A stretch of DNA of 64,000 nt from Lenzites betulinus. Taxonomy: Eukaryota; Basidiomycota; Agaricomycetes; Polyporales; Polyporaceae. Shown one piece after another: positions 12,123-23,694 of the stretch. Under the pieces are notes generated by a model. It searched no databases. It was not told the DNA's origin and worked only from the letters and a program-made list of their open reading frames with translations. The stretch covers positions 124,001-188,000 of the forward strand of contig JABYQU010000049.1 of the NCBI GenBank assembly GCA_022264855.1. Reading direction: 5' to 3'. The position numbers were made by a program, and so were the translations under genes. The stretch's first letter is position 1, and every line of letters starts with the position of its first letter.

Positions 12123-12792
12123 TTATGTACTAGATTGTGCATAGGATAGGAAACTGGTGTAGATCTCAAATGAAAAAATGACTCTTGATTTGGACAATCG
12201 CCAATATATATCACGTCGACGACATAGTCGACAAGAGTGGATGGCCTTCCATGCTATGGATTCGGAGTCAGCAGCATGGCGCCATCTCCCACACAGCGAG
12301 TCAGCCCGAAGGGCATTGGGACGCTCGAAGTCGTGGAGGACGAAGTGAGCCGGACGGCCGTCCTGGAGGGCTGAGTCTGTCCACATGATGTTCTGGGGGC
12401 TGACATCACCGCTCAAGATCCCTGCCACTTCGCGCACGGAATACAGGCCTTGAAAACGACGGGCAGCGCTCACGTGAATATCGAAACGACATGACTCCAC
12501 GCGAGGCGTTGAATTGACACTTACAGTGGGTCACTTGGACGACCATCTGGACCATATCCTCGGGGGCGGCACGCAGCCTGTGGCGTAGTGGTTTGTACGT
12601 CAACGCGGTGAAGAGCAACGGCGGCGCGATGCGACGGATGAAGCGATGGGATGGAGCGAGGCGGATTGGTGATGGCGCGGAGGAGCCCGCGGTCCAACCT
12701 CCTTCCCAGAGGATGTTTGAGGACTGCGCGGAATGCATTCGGGCTTTTACACTCGACCTAGACACAAGGATACGGTGTGTCGTTAGCAACAT
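12123..12792 (-). pseudogene. Protein kinase-like gene remnant
   Basis: Two overlapping minus-strand frames together look like a piece of a basidiomycete kinase-like gene. Upstream lies a segment with FIRRIAPPLLFTALTYKPLR and a following EDMVQMVVQVTH. Downstream, in another frame, is GLYSVREVAGILSGDVSP followed by QNIMW and LHDFERPNAL, which resembles the catalytic-loop (HxDxSxxN) and DFG regions. The catalytic His is replaced (SGD), the N-lobe is missing and the frame ends shortly after the DFE motif. A GTAAGT site near 12525 may mark an old intron. It could be a truncated gene or a fast-evolving pseudokinase; truncation seems more likely. Confidence 0.45.
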
Positions 12793-12800
12793 TTGTCAGC

Positions 12801-13261
12801 TTCAACGTTAGTGCGTGCAGGCTTCATCGTACGCGGTATAGCAAACGGTGTCGGCCTACGCCTTCCGCAACTCCAGGAGGGCTTGCCGCGCGCTTTAAGC
12901 AGAACCAAGGGAGATAGGCTGTATTACCATGCTAACGTAGGTGTACGCTGCAATGGCCACTTGCACCCTTGGGGATGGTTCCGCCCGGGTGTATCCCCTG
13001 GAGGCAGGAAGGGAGGACCCGCTGAGAGGTCTAGTCCAGCCGCGTCGAGTTCACAGACTCCACACGTCGATAACGCCACATGCCAATGGCCCCACAAGAG
13101 CCTCAGCGCCTGTAAGCGCCCACAGAATCTTGGATCTCCGACAATTTCCTCGCAAGGGGCCTGAGGCTTTGCCCGTGGTGAGGACAACGAAATGGGTAGA
13201 TGAGGGAGGGTAGCGTATGTTGTTAATCATTTCCGATTCACGACGATGAGTGAACATCGAG
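12801..13261. other. Intergenic region, nothing recognised
   Basis: No reading frame with family features was found. Short minus-strand frames here have no conserved motif. Confidence 0.35.
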
Positions 13262-14490
13262 TTCAATATCCAAGCCAAAGTAGCTAATTTGACGCGTAGA
13301 ACCTAGTGTCGGGGTATGTAGAACATGTTAGGAACGTCGTAGCGCAGAGACGATGACGACGACCACTTACTTTACGGGCTTGTGCGAGGGAGGGGACCCG
13401 TCGACCCCCTCCCCCGCTCCGACGGAAGCAGACGACCGGGAGACAGCGGCATGGGCGAGAGGGCGCTATCCCCCACACCGACTGACCCCCGGCCGCCGCC
13501 ACCGGACAATAACCACACCACATCACACCACAACTCGCACAACACTCTCCACCATCGGGCTATGAGGTGAGTTGTAAGCGACATGTTATAGTAAGAGAGG
13601 TCGATACAGACATACCTTGCCATCGGGATTCTAGTCGAAGCCGACGAGGCTGACATCGGAGTGGATCAAGCCCCTCTGCCAGCCCCGCCGACGCCTCGGG
13701 TCCGGGTCCAGGGGCCATGTGTCGCGGAGTCCTAGGAGGCCTGTCTGTGTGTGCAAAGAAGCAGCAACGAACGGGATACTGAGGATCTCGGACACGAAAC
13801 ACGGCGTCGAACGTTGAACGAAACACCCGAGCTCAGGGGATCATGAGTTCCCGTCGCCCGAATGCGCGTTCGCGGCCCTCAGCCTTACCTCTCCCCCAGA
13901 CCGGCCAGGGGAGACACCGATGTCGTCCTATGTCGTCGGCTGTCGTCCAGTCGAGGGCTTCAGCTGCGCGCGCGGAACATTGCCGAGGAGTCTTGCTTGC
14001 AAACTTCGAGCGGGGAAACAGACGATCAACGCCTCACAGGTGCGCGAGTGCCCCGCGCACGATCCGCTCCTGGCCCCTGGCGTCGTTCAGCGAGATCAGC
14101 CGCATGCTCGCGGCAGCGCAAGCAGCGGACTGATACTGCATCACGGGCCACTGGGGCACGCGCGGACCGGAGATCCTGCTCTTGTCAAGCTTGCCCTTGG
14201 CGTCGAAAGGCGACCGGCGCCGGATGGAAGCCTTGGTGGGGACGAAGTAAAGCATGGTGGGTCTGTGAATGTGAATGCGTGCGGGGTGGGGATGGGACTG
14301 CGGAGAGAAGGTAGGTGAGGGGGAGTGCCGAGTGCGGGAGGCTTTTGTAGAATCTGGGATCGGGAGTGCCAGCCTCCAGGCTGGGTAAGCCGCGCTGGTA
14401 TTCGGGTCTCAACCGTGTCAGCCTCCTCACACAGGACCGTCATCGGATTGGCTGCAAGGACTGGGACTCGATTATTTACAATAGCGTGTG
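13262..14490 (-). repeat. Small-ORF repeat family, copy A
   Basis: Member of a dispersed repeat also found at 23695-25290, 30760-32250 (opposite strand) and 58715-59990. Shared blocks in order on the coding strand are: promoter with TGTCAGCCTCCTC and a CCAAT box, the small ORF, a block ending in GGTGTTTCGTTCAACG-type sequence, a block with GGCTTCGAC...AATCCCGATGGCAAGG, and a GC-rich block with CGGGCTTGTGCGAGGG. Copy A is the most diverged and lacks about 250 bases present in copy B near its far end. No terminal inverted repeats or target duplication were identified. Confidence 0.75.
14034..14255 (-). CDS. Small conserved protein of the repeat family, copy A (73 aa)
   Basis: ATG-to-stop frame of 73 codons. 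It aligns with the three other copies over its ends: the basic start (RRRSPFDAKGKLDKSRISG versus RRSFWSS-KPRLDKKAISR) and the last 20 residues (LISLNDARGQERIVRGALAH). The middle is shortened. The aligned ends have changed at many positions yet the frame is open, which hints at constraint. No known domain, signal peptide or membrane segment. A CCAAT box in coding orientation lies about 192 bases upstream. Function unknown. Confidence 0.5.
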   Translation of the reverse strand: MLYFVPTKASIRRRSPFDAKGKLDKSRISGPRVPQWPVMQYQSAACAAASMRLISLNDARGQERIVRGALAHL

Positions 14491-14715
14491 GGAGTTCAAA
14501 ACGTTCCGCACCGCGTATAGCGTACAATACAAACAGATAACTTACAAGGATCCATCCAGAGGGAGGGTGATACATACACAGCAAACGACAGCAAGAGTCC
14601 TGGATGGGGTATTATACAGAACGGGGAACATCTGGTCAATTTATTCGCTGTCAGCCCTCGAATGTTTCACGTTTAGTTGTCGTGTCAGCTCACCACGATC
14701 AAAATCTGCGCTAGT

Positions 14716-17700
14716 CTATGCATATCCAATGGCGCGTTCGGGCGGTGCGATGTTGGCTTCCATGCAGGTCAACACGAGTTCTGCGCGGAGCCGCTCGTAA
14801 TCTCGCCGTTGAGCTAGATGGCAATGTAAACGTGCGATGCATCACGGATGGTAAGGGATACTAACTTGGACACGGCCAGAGGAGCATGAGATACTCTGTG
14901 GCTGGAGCTAGTACACGCGCAACGTCGAGAGCAATCATCAACGTGTGATCTGCATCCCAAAGCTTGAGAGCGCTACAGGTTACGACGTAGGATGAGGGTG
15001 AGAATATCTTTTTAAGCTTCGCAGTAGGACGCACCGTGAGATCTGGGACATAAACCAAAACATGAGGAAGTTTCTGCGTGAGTGATCATTCGCGTCCACA
15101 TTCGGCGAACGCAGAGCCTGGCTGAAGAACTTGGCCATGTAGAGTTGGTGTGTCACTATTGGTACAGGAGTTAGCATCTATTCTATACAGATAGCGTGAC
15201 GAGACAAGCATACTCCATCGCTCAGCCTTGTCATGATAGAAGAGTTGTCCGGGCGCTCTGTAGATAAGTGTTCATCAGGGTGTCTGCTAACATCTGTGGC
15301 ACAAGCTTACGTTGTAGCTTCCGGGATATATCGTTGGAACTCATGGGAGACGACCATGCGCGTGCTGTATGTTATTGCGTTACTACAAATGTCATTCGGT
15401 CAAACCGACTATCACTCACTTGAAAAGTATGTCGCGCATTTGCACTGTAAATCCCGTCTCAGATACGCAAGTATGACGATCTAGTAAAGCCTCAATCGTG
15501 TCGATCTCAAGCCAGGCGCCCATAGCAAACTGTGCTCGGTCCGCATCGGTCAAGTTCATGTCGCACCTCATGCGGAGTGAGCTGTGCCATAAGAGCAGTG
15601 CGCGCATGTTCAGGGCCCATACTGAGTCCTTGGAAGACGCAATGTACGCCCCTGGGGGCGCCACGTTTTCGCCGGGGAAGAGCAGCGCGTACTGATCGTG
15701 GTTAACATTCGAATGGCCTGCTCTGCACGAGGGTGTACCTACATTTGATGGATCCTTCATCCATAGATGCTGGGTTTCCCAATCAGTACCTGCCGTCGTC
15801 TTCGTGTTGTGTGTGGCGGTGAGCATGACACTCGACCACACTAGTCTCCGGCATTCTTCCTTCAGCATCTCGCCCGCAGTAAGGTCCTTCGGCCACATAG
15901 GCATCTCGGACCACTGAGGGGCCAGGTCGCGTGCGAGAGGCCAGTGGTACCCAAGTGAGTATGCCTCACAGCCGCATCGCCATTTGCCCGGCGGCATGTT
16001 GATTGTCGCTGTCGTCCCTGTCAACCCCACTGGATGCGCATGTGATCCACCTGTCGTGCTTTGTGGCATGACGGCGCTAGTCCACAAGTCGAGGAGAGGT
16101 ACCGGAGGAACGGATGTAGGCGCATTGCTGGGCACAGTTGGCACGGCACGCGGCACGAAGACCGTTGCCCGCGGATCGTCAACATCCAGCGTCGTGAGTG
16201 AAAGACAGCGAATGAGCGCGTCGAGTGACGCCATGCCCGAGTTTGTGCGGGGGCTCGAGAGCCGGGGGTGTGCCTGGATTTCGAAGAAGGCGAGGACCTG
16301 CGGAATATTGGTCAGACGATGATGGTCTGTAGAATTTAGTGTATAAAGATATACCCAGGCAGCTTGTACGAGCCCAATGTCGATCCAACCAGAATTAATG
16401 CTAGCGTCGAATGTTGCATGCGCTTGGTCAATCAGCCTCAAGGCCTTCTCCCTACCCTTCGCGCCGCGCTCCATGTCCGAGCTTTGCAGAAAGGTCGCAA
16501 GGCCAAGGGCAGCAAGGACGAGACTCGGCTGGATTGTCTGGCGTGTGACCGGGTGGAAGAGCGAGGAGAAGAAGCGCGGAATGTTGACGAAGCTGAACCA
16601 ATGAAGAGAGGCCTGGAAGAGGAAGCGGAGGTCGGCTGCGATGCGCTCCGACGTCTTGCTGCGAACGTCAACTGTCAGCACCGGAGGGAGATCCGGTCTG
16701 TCTGTTGGGGCGGCGTATACTGTCAGGAGCGCGTCCCACCACGTCTCTCGTGTAAACTGCACGCTGGGCTCGGTCGCGATGTAGATCACCTCGTCGTCCT
16801 CATCGTCGTCGAACGTCCGCTCTGCGCCTACCCCTAGCGTGCTCTCGGTAAGGAACAGCGGAACGGCGTGGGAGGCTGATGGATTCCGCATCGTTCGAGA
16901 ATACCTGCTCACACGCGGCACCTGGCGCAGAAGCCCTGATTCCGGAGGAGGAGGTCCCGGTGGCAGAGATGGCGGCGTGCTGCGCAGAGATACCATGCCT
17001 CCTGCGGCCTGAGGAGTCCCACTCCCGCCGGCCACTGGTTGCAGTTCTCGGGGGAGCGGATCGAGAGACTTGTTGCGCTTCGCCTCCTCCAGTCTGGACC
17101 GAGTAGTGCGCGTCTTCTTTGGAATATACGGGGCGAGCTTTCGAGACCCTGGGGTCCTGTCTTTGCCCCGCCGCCTGGGAGCGGAGTCATACAAACACGG
17201 GTCACTAGCAGCGTCTGCACGCTTACTACAGTTGAAGCATTCGGGTTTGCCGCCATCGCAGCGCACCTTGCGATTTCGACTGTGGTCGAAGCGTCAGAGC
17301 AGTATATCGATGATCGAGTAAGGGGAACGAACCATTGCGAGCAAGCAACGTATACACGTTCGCGAGGCTTTCCATGGGTAGTGAGTGGTTGGTCTGGGGC
17401 CAATTGGACGCGTAATCTCCTCGAGCCGGAAGGATCCTGGGAGCCAGACCCAGATGCAGCCACAGATTCGGAGTCTGGATTTGTCGGCGAGGTGTGAGAG
17501 TGAGAGGTGGCGGGGAGAGATTGAGGGGAACCCAGGGAGGAGGAGGACGGGGCGGACGGAGATGTCGTTGAGCTGGGTTGCTGAACATGCTTTCCAGCGA
17601 CATCTTTGCCCTTTTCATCACCATGTGGGATGCCCGCTTGCTGGGCAAAGGTCCGCAGAATCTCTGAGACCTCTTTCGCCGAGTAGGTGCGCTGGGAGGC

Positions 17701-17736
17701 CTCGTCCGTGTCAGGTGGAGGGATGCCGGAGCTCAT
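14716..17736 (-). CDS. Zn2Cys6 transcription factor, paralogue 1
   Basis: Fungal zinc-cluster DNA-binding regulator. Exon 1 (17736-17333) encodes a Ser-rich N-terminus ending PLTTHGKPRERVYVACSQ. After a 53-base intron the zinc cluster completes as CxxC-RNRKVR-C, KPECFNC and a sixth Cys (SDPC), then a basic linker (RRRGKDRTPGSRKLAP). The middle region (FTRETWWDALL, RFLFQASLHWFSF, GWIDIGLVQAAW) and later ALLFPGEN and SSKDSVWALNMRALLLWHS are shared with the two paralogues at 19.8 and 26.5 kb. Short 3' exons carry SHEFQRYIPEATT, RRNFLMFWFMSQ, LWDADHTLMIALDVARV and a last exon ending in PPERAIGYA and stop at 14716-14718. The protein is about 900 residues. It is transcribed away from the HCNGP-like gene, with only about 230 bases between the two ATGs. 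Target genes are unknown. An alternative ATG lies at 17784. Confidence 0.88.
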
Positions 17737-17963
17737 GCTGGCTGTGGTCCATGTATGCGTCCCAGCAGGGCAGTAAGGGACCACAGAACGCGGCGGTGGA
17801 CGCGGGCCCGAGGAGGAGGTGGTGGTAGCGGGAGGAGCCCGAGCCGGCTGCGGGAAGAATCCGTTCCGTTCGGAGGCGCCGCAAACGGGCGTCTACACGC
17901 CCTCTTCAACTCTAACCATCATCTCCGGACGGCGACGGTGACAACTCGAACGACGAGCACATC

Positions 17964-19278
17964 ATGCGTGGTGGGCATCTCAGCTGCAGAGGTATCTGAA
18001 TGCACTCCTAACAGTTCCCAGGTCTTGTTGCGTACGACGACGAGTCACAGAGCGACCACGACAGTCTTGTCTCCGATGTGAGAGCCTTCATCCTCCCATG
18101 CATCATTTCCCGTTTCCCTCTTTGCTCGCTTTTCCTTCTGTTTTGGCCAGGGCTCAAAACTAAACACGAGTACTGCTGCACCTCCAGATCGTGAGTCGCC
18201 TTTCCGGCCCTCTTTCATACTGTAACTGTGCGTGCTTAACAAACTGTATGGAACAGAACCACAACGTAGCACGAACGCGCCGGCATCGTCCTCCAAGACG
18301 GGAGTCATAATCCGCCGACATCTCCCTGCCAAGCCCCGCCCACGCGCCCGTCTCCCCGAGGATGAAGCAGGACCCTCGACTCCCTCCACCGTGCAACCTG
18401 CGACCCAGGAGCTGCCTCCTGCTCAGACCCAGCCGGACCACGAATCATCCCCCGAAATAAGCCACATCAGAGAACTCCTTCGACCGCCACCAATTCCCGG
18501 TGCTGTAGATTGGGGTATTCCACCAGAGCCGGACAGTGCATGCGACGAGGCAATAAAGGTGCGTTGCCTCTGCAACTTTCACAGCACAACTCTTTCCTCC
18601 GGGTTTTGGTTTAATTTCCAAACTCGCTTTGCGCGCGTGTCAATTGCTGTCATGCTCGTGCAAGTTTTTGTTCTCCTACGCCCGCACCGAAGTTGCATTC
18701 AATAATGGCAGCCAGAGTTACTGACCACGACGTTTATATTCAGGCCAAGATCACTTCCTTCCTCGCTTTGAAACGAGATCCACAAAATCCTCGGCATTTC
18801 AACGATTCACTCATGTCTAATCGCGCATTCCGAAACCCACATCTGTACGCCAAACTCGTTGAGTTCGTTGATGTCGACGAGCGCGCAAGCAATTTTCCTG
18901 AACGGATATGGAATCCTATGGACGTGAAAGAGGAGTGGTTCGCGGACAGAATAGGTACATTTCTCTTCCATGACACATAGCGCTGCGTATAAGTATCTTT
19001 TGCTGAGACCCTCTTGACTTCCATCTGCAGTCGAGGCACAGAAAATTCGCTCCGAAGCGACTGCCGCCTCTCAATCATCTTCTAAGCGATCTCACATTGA
19101 TTTCGCGTCCGCTGTGGCTGCCGCTTCTGTGCCGACTCGCGCTCGCCCTGTTCAGGCAGACGGTAACCCCAGCCGCTTTCAACCCTACGCTGCACCATCT
19201 CGTAATGCGGGCGCGTCTGGAGAACGGGTATTGGGTGGCGGCTTCGGGCAAGGAAGGGGTAGAAGTCGCTGGGGGTAA
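17964..19278 (+). CDS. HCNGP/SAP30BP-like protein
   Basis: Member of the HCNGP family (SAP30-binding protein), nuclear factors linked to transcription and pre-mRNA splicing. Six exons inferred: 17964-17970, 18022-18077, 18151-18190, 18257-18558, 18744-18954 and 19031-19278; they sum to 864 bases (287 residues) in one frame. The start [16 protein letters not shown] resembles the acidic opening typical of the family. The core follows: [19 protein letters not shown], then [50 protein letters not shown] and IVEAQK, which is the diagnostic fixed-spacing region. The tail is Gly/Arg-rich ([14 protein letters not shown]). The first exon is only 7 coding bases, so the start is less certain than the rest. 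It shares a divergent promoter of about 230 bases with Zn2Cys6 paralogue 1. Confidence 0.88.
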
Positions 19279-19830
19279 CAGGCCTGTGTGGCGATCCAGA
19301 TTATCGGTGTCGTCTCCCCAATGGTATAATCATTAATTGCTGATCATGCTAGGCATTCCTCTCTGCACTCGTGATGATGCGTACTATATGTAAGACTCAC
19401 ACGATGTGCCCAAGGGTGTACCCGACCAGATACCGTGACACCGTACTATTGGGACGGCCTCACGTGCAACCATAAAGCCTAGCAACTTGACCTTGGCTGA
19501 TGGAAACCTGGGGTGAGTGTTACGGTATCGCATCTGCGCCGGTACCGGAGCGCGGAACCGGTAGACGGGTCTTCGAGGAAGATGCAGCTGTGCTTGATCC
19601 TCATTTCACCACACTCTCACCCAACCAATTCCCATCCAATCCACGGACCTTCTTCCGCAGACTTATAATATCTCGCGTCCAACATTCCACTCCCTTGATC
19701 CCGTTACCAGACCTACTCCTCCATCCGCTGTGTCCTCTCTTTGCTGGCTTTCGCATAACATCTGCAGTCTAGCGGACGTTCCGTGCCTCTTCGAATCTTA
19801 TGGGAGTGGTCACGCGATTCTCTAGGCATC
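19279..19830. other. Intergenic region upstream of Zn2Cys6 paralogue 2
   Basis: Holds the 3' UTR of the HCNGP-like gene and the promoter of paralogue 2. No specific binding site or repeat was recognised. Confidence 0.4.
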
Positions 19831-22800
19831 ATGGCTAGTATTCGATCTAATTCCCAGCATCACAAGCGACCCAGAGCGACATCCTCTGAGCCTGTCTCAC
19901 CCACTGTGCATTCTCTTGGACCTTCTGCGTCAACTTCCTACGCAGCGCAGCCGTCCAGCCCTTCCACTGCGCCACCCGAAGGTGGTCCTAATCCCTCCGC
20001 CGCCGAGCAGTCCGGCAGTGATACGGCAACTAACAAGAAAGCGCGATTACATCTGGCTCCAGACCAGCCTTTGACCACCAGCGGAAAGCCCCGCGAGCGT
20101 GTGTACGTCGCATGTGTACAATGGTGAGTTTTTACTTCGCGGTGACGAACTTATGTCCCGTGCACCCCATGGGAAGCCGCTTCCGCGGCGTATTCGTTGA
20201 GCCGTCAATGCTATCGCGCACTAATATAGCGGTGTTGCCTCTCTCACTCCCCTCTCACGCGTCGATTGCGGTGTTCCTCGCCCTCCCCGCGGTCCCGCTA
20301 GTCATGGGAACCCACAACATGTGCTATCGCTCCGTCCCATACATTCGGAGTACTCATTCGCTTACCGTTCGTTCCCAGTCGCAATCGGAAAGTCCGCTGC
20401 GATGGTTCTAAACCTGAGTGCCACAACTGCACGCGACGCACGGACCTCAACAGCGAGCGATGCTCGTACGACTCCGCACCGCGACGTCGGGGGAAGGATC
20501 GTACGCCTGGAGCGCGCAAGCTCGCACCCCTCACTCCCAAGAAGACGCGGACCACCCGGTCGCGTTTGGAGGAAGAGGCGAAGCGCAAGAAAGCGTTGCA
20601 GGAAGCTGAGCCTTCGCACCATGTCGAGCCAATAGATAACGACCGCGCAAGAAGGGAGTCTCCTGGAACGCGACGGGCTGCGGCCTTAGAACGCGAAGAC
20701 TCACAAAGTGCACCCTCGCCGCATCTTCCCGCCGGAGATGCGCGCTTCACGTTCTCGCTGGGTCCGCCTCTCCGGAAACCGGCGGGAACGCCGCGTGGAC
20801 ACGCCTATCTCCCGCAAGAGGTCTCGCGAATTGCTGAGGTGGACGACGGGCACGAGCAAGACGCGAACGGCTCCGCATCTACGATCTCCACCGAGCCCAG
20901 CGTAGCGTTTACGCGCGAGACGTGGTGGGACGCGCTCCTGGCAGTCTACGCTACGCCTCTCGACCGGCCGGACTTCGTGCCTCGCCTGACTCTTGACCTG
21001 CGTAACGCCACCACGGAAGCGATCGCGACCGACCTACGCTTCCTGTTCCATACGTCGATCCACTGGTTCAGCTTCATCCATATCCCACGCTTCTTCGCGT
21101 CGCTCTTCAACCCCGCCGCCCGGCGCGCCATCCAGCCGAGTCTCATCCTAGCCGCACTCGCCCTCGCCACGTTCTCGCGAAGCTCCGAGCTCGAGCTCGG
21201 CGCGCAGGGGCGCGCGAAGGCAATGCGGCTCATCGACCAAGCCCACGCGACGTTCAACGCAAGTGTGAACTCAGGCTGGATCGACGTCGGGCTCGTGCAA
21301 GCCGCTTGGGTACATGCCCCCGTGCGCCCCGCCGTCTCGACAAGCTACTGACCCCGCGCTTTCTGCACAGATGCTCGCCGTGTTCGAGATCCAGGCGCAC
21401 CCGCGGCTGAGCAGCCACCGCACGCGCGAGGCGATGGCGCGGCTCGACTCGCTCATCCACTGTCTCGCGCTGACGATGCTCGACATCGACGACCCCCGGA
21501 CGACGATTTTCGTCCCGCATGCGGTGCCAATCGTGCCGAGTAACGCGCCGCTGATTGCCCCCGCACATCCTGCATATGACCCGAGTGCGACTAGCCCCAC
21601 CATGGGCGGGCCTCCATCGGAGAAGTGGCGCTGTGAGTGTGAAACGCATTCCTTGGGGCACAACTGGCCGCTGGTGAAGGACTTCGCGCCGCAGTGGGCA
21701 CCGATGCCGAGGTGGCCGCGGGACATCAGCGAGGGCGAGATGCTGAAGGAGGAGTGCCGTCGTCTTGTGTGGGCCAGCCTGATGATCGCTGCGACGCACA
21801 GCACGAAGACTACAGCGGGCACAGACCTGGAGCCTCAGCATCTGTGGATCAAAGACCCGTCCAACGTGAGCCATTGCGTCCGTTTCTCACACAAACGTAG
21901 CTGACGTGGATTAGTACGCCCTATTATTTCTCGGTGAGAGCGTGGCGCCTCCCAGGTCGACGTCAATCGCGACATCCAAAGACTCAGTATGGGCGCTGTA
22001 CATTCGCACGCTGCTGCTCTGGCATAGTGCCCTTCGTTTGAGAGGCGACATCCGTATATCCGGTGCCGATCGCGCGCAGTCAGCCATGAGTGCATGGCTC
22101 GAGGTAGACAACATCGAGGAGACCTTAGACCGCCATTCGTGCGCGGTGGAGACTGGGTTCCTGGCGCAGGTGCGCGAGATACTGTTCAAGTGAGTCGTAG
22201 ACGTCTTGTGGAGCTGCTGCGGGTTGCTAATCGCAGGACCAGCACGCGAATGTGCGTCTCGCATGAGTTCCAGCGGTACATCCCAGAGGCAACGACGTGC
22301 GTGTGCACAGCCGCAATCATTGTCGTTTGTGCATTGACAGGTTCACAGTACAACCGGCCAACTATTCTATCACGACAAGGCAGAGAAGTGGTGTATGTAT
22401 CTGCGCGTGCACGCATACTCAATCGATGTTTGTTAAGCTGAATAAATTCGTTACAGTGCTACATCAGCTGCAGGTCGCGAACTACCTCACACACACCCTG
22501 CGTAACCCAAGAATCGACACGGACGGCCACTCGCGCCGGAATTTCCTTATGTTCTGGTTCATCTCCCAGATGACCCGGTACGTTTCCCCGACATCATAAC
22601 CACAAGCTCCACTCAACCATTCTTCGCTAGAGCTCTTGCGTTATGGGAAGCCGATCGTACGCTCATCCTTGCTCTGGACGTTGCGCGGGCGTTCGCTCCA
22701 GCGACCGAGTACATGATGCGCATCTGGCCCGGTCCAGGTGAGTAGACTGCTTTGCAAGTTAACCATTGCAAACAAGTCTTATACCGTCCCCTATGCAGCT

Positions 22801-22893
22801 CAGCGGAGGGAGTACGAAGCCGTTCGCGCGCGGATCGTCCAGGCGTGCCTCGCGGCAAATGTATCCCCACCTGAACGAGTTGTCGCGGTCTGA
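19831..22893 (+). CDS. Zn2Cys6 transcription factor, paralogue 2
   Basis: Same architecture as paralogue 1. Exon 1 (19831-20123) ends VYVACVQ; a longer 255-base intron precedes exon 2 at 20379. Joined, the zinc cluster reads ACVQCRNRKVRCDGSKPEC then HNC and SERC (Cys spacing 2-6-6-2-9), with a basic RRRGKDRTPGARK linker. The middle region has FTRETWWDALL, LRFLFHTSIHWFSF, GWIDVGLVQAAW; the next exon starts at 21371 with MLAVFEIQAHPRLSS. The 3' half has HLWIKDPSN, TSKDSVWALYIRTLLLWHS, SHEFQRYIPEATT, RRNFLMFWFISQM and ALALWEADRTLILALDVARA. It ends PPERVVAV and stop at 22891-22893. A DNA-binding regulator of unknown targets. It lies in the same direction downstream of the HCNGP-like gene. Confidence 0.9.
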
Positions 22894-23059
22894 GGCCTAG
22901 GAAACTCGTATCCTCTTTCATAGAGATTCGTGAGTCTCGATACCAGATCGGCTCGTCTGGCGGCGATCCACACATGCTAGTAAGACCGTGTTTCTATGTC
23001 TGAAGTTGTTACGTATGAGCCGTCTATTCTAGACATATATGGGACATCTAACTAAGGGT

Positions 23060-23420
23060 ATATGTAGTCTAAGGTACGCTTGTTCGATCCATGCCAAGCC
23101 GTTCGGGTGGCTTGCAGTCGATACCGCGAGGTTGTATTTTAGAAGTCGACGCTGTACGATTGAATAGAAAGGAATGACGACGTACTTCTCAGGCTTGCCA
23201 CTTCCCCCGCTCCCGATCCGACGGAGACGATGACCGGGAGTCAGTGGCATGCATATAGGAGAGAGTGTCCGGGCGCCATCTCCTACATCAAGTTGACCCC
23301 CGACGGCCACCACCGGATAGTAACAACCACGCCACAGCTGATATACAGCAACTAACAGTAATGCTTAATGCAGGATGTCCTCACGCACACGACCAGTACT
23401 CCCGGGGTCCACCCTAGATG
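23060..23420 (-). repeat. Small-ORF repeat family, truncated copy E
   Basis: Contains only the distal GC-rich block of the repeat (GACGACGTACTT, CTCAGGCTTG, CGACGGAGACGATGACCGGGAGTCAGTGGCATG, TTGACCCCCGACGGCCACCACCGGATA) in degenerate form and lacks the small ORF. It lies 0.3 kb from copy B in the same orientation, so it may be the remnant of a tandem duplication. Confidence 0.55.
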
Positions 23421-23694
23421 TATTCCGTATGGTTGACTAGCAGCGCGATTGACGACAAACGTATCCTGGTTTTTCACCGCGTCAAAGATTGAGGCGAGTC
23501 CCACTCTATATACGTTCATCATGAATAGATCTGCGACGACGGCGGGCTCGCACGCTTCGACACAATCGTAACTAGCCTGAGAGTCGACCAAGGCCTTGGA
23601 GAGCTAATGCAACAGCCTGGAGATGTGGGAGAACGATTGGGCTTAGCAGCGGCATGATGTAGATATATTCTCAAAAGCCGATAGAAAATCGAGC

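Noticed and set aside
12924..13187. 87-codon minus-strand frame
   Set aside because: No motif, no conserved partner and no splice structure; likely chance.
17964..18021. 30-base first intron (17992-18021) for the HCNGP-like gene
   Set aside because: Too short for a spliceosomal intron; a 51-base intron (17971-18021) keeps the frame and gives a family-like start.
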